Source: Kribbella steppae
Lineage (GTDB): Bacteria > Actinomycetota > Actinomycetes > Propionibacteriales > Kribbellaceae
Direction of reading: 5' to 3'
Assembly: GCF_004342025.1 (NCBI RefSeq)
Contig: NZ_SLWN01000017.1
Location: forward strand, 140,059-204,058
Length of the DNA stretch: 64,000 bases
The position numbers and the translations under genes were made by a program. The first letter of the stretch is position 1; each line of letters opens with the position of its first letter. This document shows, in pieces, positions 32,227 to 42,351 of this stretch. The notes under the pieces are model-generated. The model was given only the letters and a program-made list of their open reading frames with translations. It searched no databases and was not told the DNA's origin.

Positions 32227-32976
32227 CTACGCGTCGCCCGAGGGTGAGGCGGCTGTTCGGTAGATGGCGCAGCCTCGATGGGCGAGGGTGTGGACCCATT
32301 CGGGGACGACGGGGAGGTCGAGCCAACGGAGGTCGAGCTTTTCCAGGGCGGGGAAGGCGTTCGGGGGCAGGTCGGGGAGGCGGGTGAGGCGGTTGGCCCG
32401 CAGGTCCAGGTGTCGCAGGAGTGGGAGGCGGCTCAGCTGGACCGGAAACTCGGTGACGGCGTTCGAGCGAAGACTGACCACGCGGAGCTCGGTGAGCTGG
32501 TCGAAGGTCGCGGGCAGCCGCTCGATCGCGTTGCGGTCGAGGTGAAGCTCCCGCAGTGTGCGCAGGTCGCCGTACGCGTCGGGGAGCTCGGTGAGGCGGT
32601 TGCCGTACAGCCGGAGTTCGACGAGTTGGCCTAGCCGGCCCAGCGAGGCCGGCACTGAGGTCAGGCCGTTGTCCGTCGCGCCGAGGTAGATCAGCGACGA
32701 CAGGTCGCCGAGCGACTCGGGCAGTTCGGTGAGGTCCAGGTCGCTCGCATAGAGGAACTCGAGCTGCTTCAGTCGGCCAAGCGAATCGGGGATGCTCTTC
32801 AGCGGTTGGTGGCTGAGGTCGAGGATCCGCAGTTCGGTGAGCTCGCCCAGCCATTCGGGCAGCGCGGTGAGCCGGTTCTCGTGCAGGTAGAGCTCGCGGA
32901 GGCCGGCGTACTCGCGGATTGTCGGGTCGACGTCGCTCAGGCCAGTCCCCCCGAGGTTCACGCTGCGGGGCACCAT
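32227..32976 (-). CDS. leucine-rich repeat protein
   Basis: A 249-residue protein made almost entirely of about nine 23-residue leucine-rich repeats of the type LRELxLxxNxLTxLPxxLGxL, running from about residue 22 to 230. No signal peptide, membrane segment or effector domain is seen, so it is likely a cytoplasmic scaffold that binds another protein. The partner is unknown. It is 10 bp downstream of the LLM oxidoreductase gene on the same strand. Confidence 0.88.
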   Translation of the reverse strand: MVPRSVNLGGTGLSDVDPTIREYAGLRELYLHENRLTALPEWLGELTELRILDLSHQPLKSIPDSLGRLKQLEFLYASDLDLTELPESLGDLSSLIYLGATDNGLTSVPASLGRLGQLVELRLYGNRLTELPDAYGDLRTLRELHLDRNAIERLPATFDQLTELRVVSLRSNAVTEFPVQLSRLPLLRHLDLRANRLTRLPDLPPNAFPALEKLDLRWLDLPVVPEWVHTLAHRGCAIYRTAASPSGDA

Positions 32977-32986
32977 CCGACGAATC

Positions 32987-33814
32987 CTAGAGCTTCAGCC
33001 GTTCCGCGAAGGCGGAGAGTTGGTCGCGTTGCTCGGGGAGGTCAGGACTAGGCACGTTGACGACCAGGCGGGTGACGCCCTGGGCGGCGAGGGCTTCGAC
33101 GGCTTCGGGGGTGAGGTCGATCGAGCCCCAGCGGGTGTACTCGAGCGGCCTGGCAGCCGTCGTACGGGCGATCTCCCACTGGGCTGCACGTTCCTCGGGA
33201 GTCAGTGCACCTCCGGGGAAGAAGCCGTCACCGCGGAGACCAGCCCGGCGGGCGGCCGCGCGGCTCGAGCCGCCGATGTGGATCGACAATAGGCCGAGCG
33301 GCTTGGGGAAGCTGCAGAGGTCCTCGAACTCGAAGAACTCGCCGGAGTAGCTCACCCCGTCCGCGCCGCCGGACCACAACAGCCGCAGCACGTCGATTGC
33401 TTCATCGGTACGACGGCCACGCGTCCGGAAGTCGACGCCCGTCGCGCGAGCCTCACCCGGCAGGCTGCCGAGACCCACGGTCAGCAGGCGCATGCGGCCC
33501 TTCGAGAGGACGTCGATGGTTGCCAGGCGCTTGGCCAGTACGACGGGGTGGTGGTACGGCAGCAGCAACACACCGGTTCCGAGCAGAAGCCGCTCGGTCT
33601 TTGCCGCGACGAACCCGAGCATGTCGAGCGGATCGCCGTACTCCAAGGTCGTCGGCATCTCCGCACCCCCGAGCGTGGCTCCGCGATACAACGCCACATG
33701 CTCCGGCACGTACAAACCCTCGAACCCACATGCCTCCGCATGCCGCGCGAACCCGACCAGCTTCTCCGGATCCACCCCGTAGAACGGCGTGCTGTAACTC
33801 ACCGCGAACTTCAT
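32987..33814 (-). CDS. LLM-class F420-dependent oxidoreductase
   Basis: A 275-residue TIM-barrel luciferase-like protein. It starts MKFAVSYSTPFYG and carries YVPEHV near residue 40, LGTGVLLLPYHHPVVLAKRLATIDVLS near 78-104, and the C-terminal substrate-domain features of the actinobacterial subgroup. Members use coenzyme F420 (or FMN) to reduce or oxidise organic substrates. It probably forms an operon with the LRR gene downstream. Confidence 0.87.
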   Translation of the reverse strand: MKFAVSYSTPFYGVDPEKLVGFARHAEACGFEGLYVPEHVALYRGATLGGAEMPTTLEYGDPLDMLGFVAAKTERLLLGTGVLLLPYHHPVVLAKRLATIDVLSKGRMRLLTVGLGSLPGEARATGVDFRTRGRRTDEAIDVLRLLWSGGADGVSYSGEFFEFEDLCSFPKPLGLLSIHIGGSSRAAARRAGLRGDGFFPGGALTPEERAAQWEIARTTAARPLEYTRWGSIDLTPEAVEALAAQGVTRLVVNVPSPDLPEQRDQLSAFAERLKL

Positions 33815-34028
33815 CCCCAGAACCTAAAACCTTGCCCCCAGGGTCAAGGCAAATGAAGGAGCTTTGCGCGGGATTCCGTGCTTTCTGCGTATGAAGTGTG
33901 GCACTAGGTGGTCGGTGGCGGGTTCGGGTCGTGACAGAGGTGGGGGTGGGTGGTCACAATGGGCGGTCCGGCCCGAGGTGCGGGTGAGGATCAGGGAAGG
34001 CCGCCGGCGGGCTATGGGAAGTGGCGAG

Positions 34029-35585
34029 ATGGTGACGGGTGACGCACTGACCGTCCGGATCGCCACCGCGATGACATCGGCCCAGTCGGGTGGGCATGCG
34101 ACCGCGGCGGCCGAGATCGAGGCGATCCGGGCCGAGCTCGGTGGCGTGCCGAGTTATCAGCTGGCCGCGGCCGAGTACGTCCGCGGCGTCACGGCCCACC
34201 ACGCGAGCGACGCGGACGAGGCCCTCAGGGCCGTGGATGCGTGTCTGGACGTCGCGAAGGCGATCGACGAGCCGGGCTGGGAAGCGAACGCCCTGCCGAT
34301 CCGGATCATCAACCTGGCCCGCAGCGGCCGCGGCGGGGACACGGTGAAGGACCTGGTCACCGCCGAGCACGCGCTGAGCCGGACCAAGGACGCCGGGCTG
34401 ACCGCCTGGGCGCACACCGGGCTCGGATACGCGTACGACGTCCTACGCCTTTATGAACTGTGCATTCCGCATTACGAGCTGGCCACCCAGCTGGACGACG
34501 ACGTGTTCGAGCTGGCCGAGTCGCTGGCGATCGACCGGCTGAACCTGGCTGAGACCTATCTGCGCTGGGCGCACGAGCTCGAGCGGCTGGGCGATCCGTC
34601 GTACCGGCAGGAGATCCAGGAACGGCTCGCGTCGGCGGCGTACTGGGCGCGTGAGGCGGAGCGGGTGATCGTCGACGGCGAGAGCCAGGAGTTCTGGCGG
34701 TTGAGTGCGCGGCTGTGGATCGCTGCCGCGGCGACGACCGACGATCCGGCGACGGCTGTCGCCGAGCTGACCGAGTGCCGGGACGAGATTTCCAAGCTGG
34801 GTGAGACCGAGCGGCTCGCGATCGCAGGCACCTACCTGGCCAGGGCTCTCCAGGCCCAGGGCAAGTCCGAGGAGGCCAGGGCGGCGGCGGATCGGGCGGC
34901 GGATGACCTGATTCCGTTGGCGGATCCGGCGACGCATGTGCTGGTGTTGCAGACCCGGTCGGAGATCGCCGCGGCCGACGGTGGGCCGGGAGCCCTTGCA
35001 GGGTTGGAGTATGCGCGTTCGGTGGCACGCGGCTGGTGGAAGGAGCGGCAGCGGGCGCTGAACGCCGTTCGGCATGCGCTGGCCACGCACGATCTCTCGG
35101 CCCGGCACGACGCCGAGTGGCACGCGGCGCGCCAGGACCCGCTGACCGGGGCCGGCAACCGGCGGGCGCTGGACGAGCGGCTGACCGCGGCCCGCGACTC
35201 CGGCCGGGCGGTGACGGTTCTTGTCATCGATGTAGACGATCTGAAAGTGGTGAACGACACATATGGGCACGCCTGCGGGGACGAATTGCTGCAGGTTGTT
35301 GCAAATCTCCTGGTAGAACAGGCGCGAGCGACCGATGCCGTGATTCGATCGGGTGGCGACGAGTTCATCGTGGTGCTCGACCAGCCGGACGCCAAGGGTG
35401 GTGCGCAACTTGCGTTACGGATCCGGACCGCGGTCGCGGCCATCGCGGCAGCGACAGCCAAGCCGTGGCTCGGGCGGCTCGGACTGAGCATCGGGTACGC
35501 CGCGACGGCCGAAGGTGTCGGAGTGGACCAACTGATCGCCACGGCGGACCGTCGGTTGTACGACGACAAGCGCCGCAGGCGGTGA
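34029..35585 (+). CDS. TPR-like / GGDEF diguanylate cyclase (copy 1)
   Basis: The ATG at 34029 is chosen because it aligns exactly with the start of the paralogue at 35605; other in-frame starts lie upstream. The 518-residue protein has a helical TPR-like sensor region (about 1-340, with the WAHTGLGYAYDVLRLYELCIPHYELA repeat) and a GGDEF domain (about 355-518). The active site is SGGDEF, and an RxxD inhibitory site lies five residues before it (RATD), so it should make cyclic di-GMP under product feedback. No membrane helix is present. Confidence 0.9.
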   Translation: MVTGDALTVRIATAMTSAQSGGHATAAAEIEAIRAELGGVPSYQLAAAEYVRGVTAHHASDADEALRAVDACLDVAKAIDEPGWEANALPIRIINLARSGRGGDTVKDLVTAEHALSRTKDAGLTAWAHTGLGYAYDVLRLYELCIPHYELATQLDDDVFELAESLAIDRLNLAETYLRWAHELERLGDPSYRQEIQERLASAAYWAREAERVIVDGESQEFWRLSARLWIAAAATTDDPATAVAELTECRDEISKLGETERLAIAGTYLARALQAQGKSEEARAAADRAADDLIPLADPATHVLVLQTRSEIAAADGGPGALAGLEYARSVARGWWKERQRALNAVRHALATHDLSARHDAEWHAARQDPLTGAGNRRALDERLTAARDSGRAVTVLVIDVDDLKVVNDTYGHACGDELLQVVANLLVEQARATDAVIRSGGDEFIVVLDQPDAKGGAQLALRIRTAVAAIAAATAKPWLGRLGLSIGYAATAEGVGVDQLIATADRRLYDDKRRRR

Positions 35586-35604
35586 GGCGACAGGGGGTTG
35601 TGAG

Positions 35605-37164
35605 GTGCGCGACACGTCGGGGGTGACCGCGCGGATCGCGGCGGCGATGACGCGGGCCCAGTCGGGCAATCCGGCCGAGGCCGCGATCGAGCTCAACCGG
35701 TTGCTGACCGAGGTCGGCCCCGAGCCGAGTCCTGAGCGTGCCGCCGCCGAGTACGTGCGGGCCGTCGCGGCCCACCACGCCACCGACGCGGTCGAGGCGC
35801 TGGACGCGGTCGACGCCTGTATCCGGGTCGCTCGCGCGATCGACGAGCCGGGCTGGGAGGCGAACGCGATCGCGATCCGGATCGTTACCCTGATCCGGAC
35901 CGGCGAGGGCGGGGACTCGGTCGCCGACCTGGTCGCTGCCGAGAACGCGCTGTCCCGCACCCGCGATCTCGGTCTGGCCGGCTGGGCGCACACCGGCCTC
36001 GGCTACGCCTACGACCTGCTCAGGCTGTACGAGCTGTGCATCCCGCACTTCGAGCTCGCGGCCGAGGGCGACCACGACCCGCTCGGGCTGGCCGAGGCGC
36101 CGGCGATCAACCGGCTGAACCTGGCCGAGTCGAACCTGCGCTGGGCGCACGAACTCGAGCGGCTGGGCGATACGTCGTACGACGACGAGATCGGCCAGCG
36201 CCGGCGGGATGCGCACCGGTGGGCGGGCGAGGCGATCGAGGTGATCGTCCGCGACGACCTGCTCGGGTACTGGCCGATCGCCGGGCGGATGTGGCTGGCC
36301 GCCAGCAACGACAAGAGCGACGCCGCCGAGGCTGTGGTGACCCTCAAGGACTGCAGGGACCAGATGGCCAAGCTCGGCGACCTGGAGCTGGCCGCGATCG
36401 CGGGTGCCTACCTGGCCAAGGCGTACGCCGTTCTGGGCCGGCTCGAGGACGCCACAGAAGCCGCACACCGGGCTGGGAGCGACCTGCCACCGACATCCGA
36501 TCCGCCAGTCGAGGCGCTGGTCCGCCACACGGCTGTGCAGATCGTGGCGGAGTCAGGAGACGGTGGAGCGGCCACTGGGCTGCAGTACGCGCGGGCGATC
36601 ACCAGAGGTTGGTGGGCGGAGCGTCTCCGCGGCCTGTACGCCGTACGCAGCGCACTGGCCAATCACGAGCTCTCGATCAGGCACGACGCGGAGTGGCGGG
36701 CCGCCCGCGAGGACCCGCTGACTGGTGTGGGCAACCGCCGGGCGCTGGACGAGCGGATGTCCGTCGCGCATGACGCCAGCCGGTCGGTGGCGGTGATCGC
36801 GATCGACGTGGACAACCTCAAGGTGATCAACGACAGCTACGGGCATGCCTGCGGTGATGAGGTACTGCGACGGGTCGGGCACCTGTTGACCGAGCAGTGC
36901 CGCGCCGAGGACGTGGTGGCGCGGGCCGGTGGTGACGAGTTCGTCGTCGTACTGGACAAGCCGGACGAGCGTGGTGCGCGTGAGCTGGTGGAGCGGATCA
37001 AGCTCGCGGCCGACCGGGTCGCGGCGACCGCGGGCGAGCCTTGGTTCGCGATGCTGCGGCTCAGCATCGGGCAGGCGAGCAGCACCGACGGTACGGCGGT
37101 CGGCGAGCTGCTGGCCGAGGCAGACCGGCAGATGTACGCCGACAAGCGCCGCCGCCGGGTCTAG
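35605..37164 (+). CDS. TPR-like / GGDEF diguanylate cyclase (copy 2)
   Basis: A 519-residue paralogue of the preceding protein, 19 bp downstream, with the same architecture: TPR-like sensor region (about 1-345) and GGDEF domain (about 360-519). The active site AGGDEF and the RxxD inhibitory site RAED are intact. The two copies differ throughout, so the duplication is not recent, and they probably respond to different inputs. The stop overlaps the convergent methyltransferase stop by four bases. Confidence 0.9.
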   Translation: MRDTSGVTARIAAAMTRAQSGNPAEAAIELNRLLTEVGPEPSPERAAAEYVRAVAAHHATDAVEALDAVDACIRVARAIDEPGWEANAIAIRIVTLIRTGEGGDSVADLVAAENALSRTRDLGLAGWAHTGLGYAYDLLRLYELCIPHFELAAEGDHDPLGLAEAPAINRLNLAESNLRWAHELERLGDTSYDDEIGQRRRDAHRWAGEAIEVIVRDDLLGYWPIAGRMWLAASNDKSDAAEAVVTLKDCRDQMAKLGDLELAAIAGAYLAKAYAVLGRLEDATEAAHRAGSDLPPTSDPPVEALVRHTAVQIVAESGDGGAATGLQYARAITRGWWAERLRGLYAVRSALANHELSIRHDAEWRAAREDPLTGVGNRRALDERMSVAHDASRSVAVIAIDVDNLKVINDSYGHACGDEVLRRVGHLLTEQCRAEDVVARAGGDEFVVVLDKPDERGARELVERIKLAADRVAATAGEPWFAMLRLSIGQASSTDGTAVGELLAEADRQMYADKRRRRV

Positions 37165-38603
37165 TAGTTGAGGAACCCCTCTAGAACAAGGCGTCTGACC
37201 TGTGGGAGGTAGTCCCGCAGTACGTCCTCCAGCGGCCGGTCGAGGAGGTCGGCAAGCGCAGCAAGGATCTGTCCGACGGTCAGGTCCCCGTCACACGCGC
37301 CGACGAAGCCTGCCAGCACAGTGTCCGCCTGCTCGGCCCGCCGCATCCCACGCTGGCGCCGCAACACGATCGAGGCTGGGTCCTCGGCGCCTGGCTGCCC
37401 ACTGGTCTTCTGGATCACGTCGTCGGCCACCACCAGGTGCAGTCCGGTCAGGTCGTCCGGCAACCCCTCTGCCCGTTCGAACCGCCGCAGTACATGCGGA
37501 CCGATCGGACGCTCGATCTCGTACGGCCACTCCTCGGCCTCGAGCGTGCCTTCCACGTTGTGCAAGGTGATCCAGCCCATGCCGATCGCCTCGACACCCT
37601 GATCGTCCAGCCACCGCAGCCAAGCGTCGTACCGGGCCGTGTACTCCGAAGTCCCGTGCAGACCCGCGTCCCGCAGCCACAGCTCGACGTACTCGGACGG
37701 GTCGAGCTGCTCGCGCTGCACCGCCCACGCGGACCGATCGCCCGTCCACCCGGCGATCCGGTCGCGCCAGTCCTCACCGCGGACGCACGTCCAGTTCGCG
37801 AGCAACTGACACCAACCACCCTCGGTCAGGTGGTACGGCGCCTGCCGCACCACCTGCTCCACGACGGAATCACCCGCGAACCCGGTCTCGCGGTACGTCA
37901 GCCGCCCATCGCCAGGCGAGATCACGTACGGCGGATTGCTCACGATCAGATCGAACCGCTCGTCGCGGACCGGCTCGAACAGACTGCCCTCGCGGACGTC
38001 GAGATCGACCCGGTTCAGCGCGGCCGTCCACCGGGCCAACTGGAGGGCTCGCGGGTTCACGTCGGTGGCGACGACCTGGTTGACCCGGTCGGCCAGGTGC
38101 AGCGACTGGATCCCGCAGCCGGTGCCAATGTCGAGGGCCCGCTCGGCCTTGATCGGAACGGTCAGGTGGATGAGGCTCAGACTCGCCGGCGCGATGCCCA
38201 GCACGTAATCGGACCGCATCGGCGCGCGGTGCCCGTCCAGGCCGGGAGTGAGGTCCGCGACCACCCACCACTCCCGGTCGTCCTCGGCGTACGGTCGGAT
38301 GTCGAGGATCGCCCGCGCCTCACCGTCGTACGCAGAGATGATGCCAAGAGCAACCAGGTCAAGGTCGGGAAAGGCCTGTGCCACAAGGGATTCCGGTACG
38401 ACGCTCTGCAGCAGGAACAACCGGATCATCGTGTCGAGCGCATCACCGGAGTCGGTACGCCGGCCCGCAAGAGTCGTCTCGTTGCGGGCCAGCGCACCAT
38501 TGGCCTGGGCACCCAGCCGGTCGGCCACCCCAACGACCGTGTACCCGGCTGCCGTGAACGCCTGCCGCAGCGCGTCCACCTCGATCCCCGTCAGCTCACT
38601 CAT
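37161..38603 (-). CDS. HemK-like SAM-dependent methyltransferase
   Basis: A 480-residue class I methyltransferase with extra N- and C-terminal domains. The SAM site reads ALDIGTGCGIQSLHLAD near 175-190, and the catalytic NPPY lies in DLIVSNPPYVIS near 238-249, the signature of N5-glutamine or N6-adenine methyltransferases. The long C-terminal region (about 350-480) is typical of a actinobacterial family with no assigned target. It ends 7 bp from the GH31 gene, in the same direction. Confidence 0.85.
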   Translation of the reverse strand: MSELTGIEVDALRQAFTAAGYTVVGVADRLGAQANGALARNETTLAGRRTDSGDALDTMIRLFLLQSVVPESLVAQAFPDLDLVALGIISAYDGEARAILDIRPYAEDDREWWVVADLTPGLDGHRAPMRSDYVLGIAPASLSLIHLTVPIKAERALDIGTGCGIQSLHLADRVNQVVATDVNPRALQLARWTAALNRVDLDVREGSLFEPVRDERFDLIVSNPPYVISPGDGRLTYRETGFAGDSVVEQVVRQAPYHLTEGGWCQLLANWTCVRGEDWRDRIAGWTGDRSAWAVQREQLDPSEYVELWLRDAGLHGTSEYTARYDAWLRWLDDQGVEAIGMGWITLHNVEGTLEAEEWPYEIERPIGPHVLRRFERAEGLPDDLTGLHLVVADDVIQKTSGQPGAEDPASIVLRRQRGMRRAEQADTVLAGFVGACDGDLTVGQILAALADLLDRPLEDVLRDYLPQVRRLVLEGFLNY

Positions 38604-38610
38604 GGAGCCA

Positions 38611-41600
38611 TTATGGGTTGCAGGTCACCTTCGCCTCTGCCCAGTCTGCGTGGTCGCTGGTGATGCCGTCGCCGCCGTCGGTGACTTGCAGCGTCAGCGT
38701 CTGACCACCGCTCACATCGACCGAGACATCGGCCGTGGGTGAGGTTCCGGTGAGCAGATCCGAGGTGTGCTTCGCGACTCCGTCAACCAGGACTTTGAAG
38801 CTGACCTTGCCGCGATCCTCCATCTCGTCGTCCACACCGACCTTCGCGGTGAAGGTGCTGCAGTTCCCGCCGATCCGGACGCTGACCGCCGACGGCGCGT
38901 GTGTGCCGATGCCCTTCGCGTACTGCACGCCGTCGAGGGTGATCGCTCCACCGTCGCCGGCGCCGTCCTCGCCGTTGCTGCGATCCCGTTCGACCGGGCC
39001 CCAGCCGTTGGTCGAGTCGAGGAACTCCAGATCACTCACCCACTTCTCGCCGGTAGGTGCTGGTGGCAACGGCTTGTCGGCGATGGTGGCAGCGAAGAAG
39101 CCGAGTCCGCCGCCGGGCAGCTTGATCGCCTTGACCGTCTTCCCCGGGTCCAGGGGTACGGCGGTGTAGAAGACCCGGTAGTCGGTCGTGGTGTTACTCA
39201 AGCCCGCTGGTGTGTAGCGGCCCTTCACCGACACCGCCAGCTTGGCGCCACCGGTGGTCGGGTCCTGGCAACACCAGTTCGGCAACTGGAAGGTGCCCTG
39301 CGACTCCGAGCCGTCGGAGTAGATGACCGTCACCGATCCACGGGCGTTGAGGCTGGCGCCGGCACCCAGCAGGGCGAGGTGCGAACCGGTTCCCGAGACC
39401 AGGATCGGTGCCGGCTGGTTCTTCACCAGGTTGGGCGTTCCCGGTGCACCGGTCGGCCAGGTGAACTGCGCGTCCTGCACGGTCACCGTCGCGCCAGGCG
39501 TGTAACCGGCTGCCGCCAGAGCCTCTCCGTTGAAGCTGTTTCCCGAGCCGTCGAAGTTGCCTTGCGCGTACGTCGACGCGTCGCTGATGCCGACCACGTT
39601 GGCAGCCTGGGACAACGATGCGTACGGCAACTGAGCCGTCGCCACCGCGGTGTTCGAGTAACTCTTGCCCTCAGCAACATAGTTCGCGGCCAAGGTCAGA
39701 GTGAACGACGCCGGCTTCACGTCGGCTCCGGGTGTGACCTGCAGCTTCGTCGTCACCGTCTTGCCCGGATCCACGCGGGTAAAGGTGTTCTGACCGGAAA
39801 CCGTCCACCCACTCGGTACCTTCAGATCGAGGCGTACGTCGCGCATCGTCGTCGTACCGCCGTTGCGGAAGGACGCGGTGACCTCGGTCGCCTGACCCGG
39901 GGCGTTCCACAGCGACGGGGTGGTCAGCTCGGGGGTGCCGAGGGTGTTGGTGACCGCCTCGCCGCCGCCGACCGAGGTGGTGTCGCTCAAGCGAACCTCG
40001 GCCGACCGCGTGGTGGAGACGGAAGCCGTCTTCACCAGCACGACACCGTTCTCGTAGTACCAGCCCACCGAGCCCGCGAGGTAGGCGTTCTTGCTGACGA
40101 ACTTGGTCAGCTTGCTGTTGTCCACGGTGACGTCGCGGGGCGCGGTGCCGGTGTGGACGGTGAGTTCGTACGGACGGCTCGTCGGCTTACCGGTGTAGCT
40201 GCCGACACTGGCGCCGATCTTCACAGTCACGTCGCCACGGTCCTGCGTCGGTGCGGTCACCGCGAAGACCTGGGTAGCAGACTTCTGCGCGCGGGTGACC
40301 CGGTCGTCCTCGTACAGGCTGAACGACGACTTGCCCTGCGGGTAGATGTCGACGGTGAGCCGGTCGCCGAAGCCCTGCTCGGCCGCGGCGTTGATCCCCG
40401 CCTTCCACATCGGTACGACGGCTCCCGCCTTCACGAACAGCGGCAGAGTGTCCAGCGGAGCGTGGTATCCGTTGACCGTGGTCGGGCCCTGGTAGACGCG
40501 GCCGCTCCAGTAGTCGACCCAGTTGCCCTTGGGCAGGTAGATACCGCTCTTCACCTCGTCGGCACCCCACATCGGTGCGACCAGGAACTCCTTGCCGGCC
40601 AGGAACTCGTACTTCGTGGTGTCGTCCCAGGTCTTGGGGTCGTTCGGGTACTCCAGAACCAGCGACCGGTTCAGCGGTGCACCGGTCCGGTGGGCCTCGG
40701 CGGCGTACGAGTAGAAGTACGGCAACAGGCGCTCGCGCAGCTTGAGGTACTTGCGGTTGATCGAGGTGTACGGGTCGCCGTACGCCCACGGCTGCTTGTA
40801 CGCCGGGGTGGCCCAGCCGGACATCGTCATGAAGGCCGGGTTGAACACCTTCCACTGCATGTCCCGCACGTACGAAGTGGGTGAGCCGCCGAAGATGCCG
40901 TCGACGTCACCGGCGCTGTAGGCGATACCGGAGTTGCCGGAGCCGGCGATGGCCGGGATCTGCCACTTGATCGCGTCCAGCGAGCCGCTGTGGTCGCCGG
41001 TCCACTGCACCGCACACCGCTGGGCGCCGGCCCAGCCCTCGACCATCCAGGCGAAGCCGCGGGCATCGCTGTACTGCTCTATACCGTCGTGCGCGGTGTC
41101 GCAGGCGCTGAGCGCGTGCCGGTAGCCCGGACCGACCCAGGCGACGTCCAGCTTGCGTACTCGCACCCCTGCCTCGCCGACCTCGGCCGGCTGCCGGTCC
41201 AGCGAGGACTGCGTCCACAGACCCATCTGGATATTGCGCTGCCGGAGTTCGTCACCGGTCTGCTTGAGCGGCGGGATCTCCCGCTTGCCCCACCAGGTGC
41301 CGTCGACCTGCTCGAAGTCGGTGTCGTCGGAGTAGCCGCAGCCGTAGTCGTCGTTGACCAGCATCCAGCCGCCGGGCATGTCCTCGTCCTTGAACCGCTG
41401 CGCGACCTTCACCGCGTCCAGCGTGGTCACCTTGTCCGGGTGGACCTTCCAGTCGTTGCTGGTGTCCGGGTCCTTTCCGTAGTGACCGCGGTTGTAGCAG
41501 TCGGAGTCGCCGTACTCGAGTCCGTAGATCGGCGGCATGAACGGCCGGCCGGTGAGCTCGGTGTAGCGGTCCAGCGAGGTCTTGAGGTCGCCGACGAAGT

Positions 41601-42351
41601 AGTACGCGTCGAACCGCTTCTCGTCGTGCTTGGTGACGACGGGCTCGGTGAAGCTGTAGCTCCCCGGGCTGAACGTGTTCCGCAGTACGCCGTACCCCGC
41701 GGTGCTCATGTAGTAGGGAGAGGCGTTCGGGTTGCCGCCGTCCTCCCAGTTGAAGTCGCGGGTGATCTTGATGGTCTGGTCGCGGTGCGAGAACCGGCCG
41801 TTCTGCATGCCGCCGCCGAAGAACTGCTCACTCGGCCCACGGCCCAGCGACTGGGTGGTGGAGGTGTCGTTCCACGACAGCGGTGCCGACTCGGCCCAGA
41901 CCAGTTGACCGTTCGAGCGGTAGAGCGAGAACCGCAGCGGTGACTTCTGCGCTCGGACCTCGATCTTGCCGGTCGTGAGCGAGTAGTAGCTGCCGCGATC
42001 CCGCCACGACGTCTGCGGAGTGCCGTAGTCGGTCTTGGTGACGATCGTCGACGCCGGCTCGTCCGGATCGGTCGGCGGCGTGCTGGCCGGGTCGGTGAAG
42101 TTCCCGTCCGGCGCCAGCCAGAGCCGGAACACGTCGTCCTTCAGGAAGACGACCCGCACCTTCGCCGAACCGGCGGTCAAGGTGTACGTCGCATTGTCGG
42201 CGGCGAACCCGCTGACGTCGCCTAACGCTGTGTCACCGGCGGCGGGCTCGGCCGCCGCCGGACCGCCTGCGCTGAGCAAGGCACCGGCGACCAAAGCCAG
42301 GGTTGTGCCGGCGATGGTTACTGAACGTTTCATGCGGACAAAGATGCTCAC
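38611..42351 (-). CDS. very large secreted GH31 glycosidase with NPCBM domain
   Basis: A 1246-residue exported enzyme. The signal peptide is about 1-33 after a GTG with GAGG upstream. The GH31 catalytic part covers about 50-720. The nucleophile strand reads KLDVAWVGPGYRH near residue 400, not the KTDFGE of alpha-glucosidases, and the acid/base lies in QWTGDHSG near 450. LDVAWVG-type motifs are seen in GH31 branches acting on alpha-galactosides or alpha-GalNAc, so glucosidase activity should not be assumed. A NEW3-like beta domain (about 810-900) and a C-terminal NPCBM carbohydrate-binding domain (about 1090-1246) follow. It is divergent from a Tat-exported hydrolase. Confidence 0.88.
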   Translation of the reverse strand: MSIFVRMKRSVTIAGTTLALVAGALLSAGGPAAAEPAAGDTALGDVSGFAADNATYTLTAGSAKVRVVFLKDDVFRLWLAPDGNFTDPASTPPTDPDEPASTIVTKTDYGTPQTSWRDRGSYYSLTTGKIEVRAQKSPLRFSLYRSNGQLVWAESAPLSWNDTSTTQSLGRGPSEQFFGGGMQNGRFSHRDQTIKITRDFNWEDGGNPNASPYYMSTAGYGVLRNTFSPGSYSFTEPVVTKHDEKRFDAYYFVGDLKTSLDRYTELTGRPFMPPIYGLEYGDSDCYNRGHYGKDPDTSNDWKVHPDKVTTLDAVKVAQRFKDEDMPGGWMLVNDDYGCGYSDDTDFEQVDGTWWGKREIPPLKQTGDELRQRNIQMGLWTQSSLDRQPAEVGEAGVRVRKLDVAWVGPGYRHALSACDTAHDGIEQYSDARGFAWMVEGWAGAQRCAVQWTGDHSGSLDAIKWQIPAIAGSGNSGIAYSAGDVDGIFGGSPTSYVRDMQWKVFNPAFMTMSGWATPAYKQPWAYGDPYTSINRKYLKLRERLLPYFYSYAAEAHRTGAPLNRSLVLEYPNDPKTWDDTTKYEFLAGKEFLVAPMWGADEVKSGIYLPKGNWVDYWSGRVYQGPTTVNGYHAPLDTLPLFVKAGAVVPMWKAGINAAAEQGFGDRLTVDIYPQGKSSFSLYEDDRVTRAQKSATQVFAVTAPTQDRGDVTVKIGASVGSYTGKPTSRPYELTVHTGTAPRDVTVDNSKLTKFVSKNAYLAGSVGWYYENGVVLVKTASVSTTRSAEVRLSDTTSVGGGEAVTNTLGTPELTTPSLWNAPGQATEVTASFRNGGTTTMRDVRLDLKVPSGWTVSGQNTFTRVDPGKTVTTKLQVTPGADVKPASFTLTLAANYVAEGKSYSNTAVATAQLPYASLSQAANVVGISDASTYAQGNFDGSGNSFNGEALAAAGYTPGATVTVQDAQFTWPTGAPGTPNLVKNQPAPILVSGTGSHLALLGAGASLNARGSVTVIYSDGSESQGTFQLPNWCCQDPTTGGAKLAVSVKGRYTPAGLSNTTTDYRVFYTAVPLDPGKTVKAIKLPGGGLGFFAATIADKPLPPAPTGEKWVSDLEFLDSTNGWGPVERDRSNGEDGAGDGGAITLDGVQYAKGIGTHAPSAVSVRIGGNCSTFTAKVGVDDEMEDRGKVSFKVLVDGVAKHTSDLLTGTSPTADVSVDVSGGQTLTLQVTDGGDGITSDHADWAEAKVTCNP

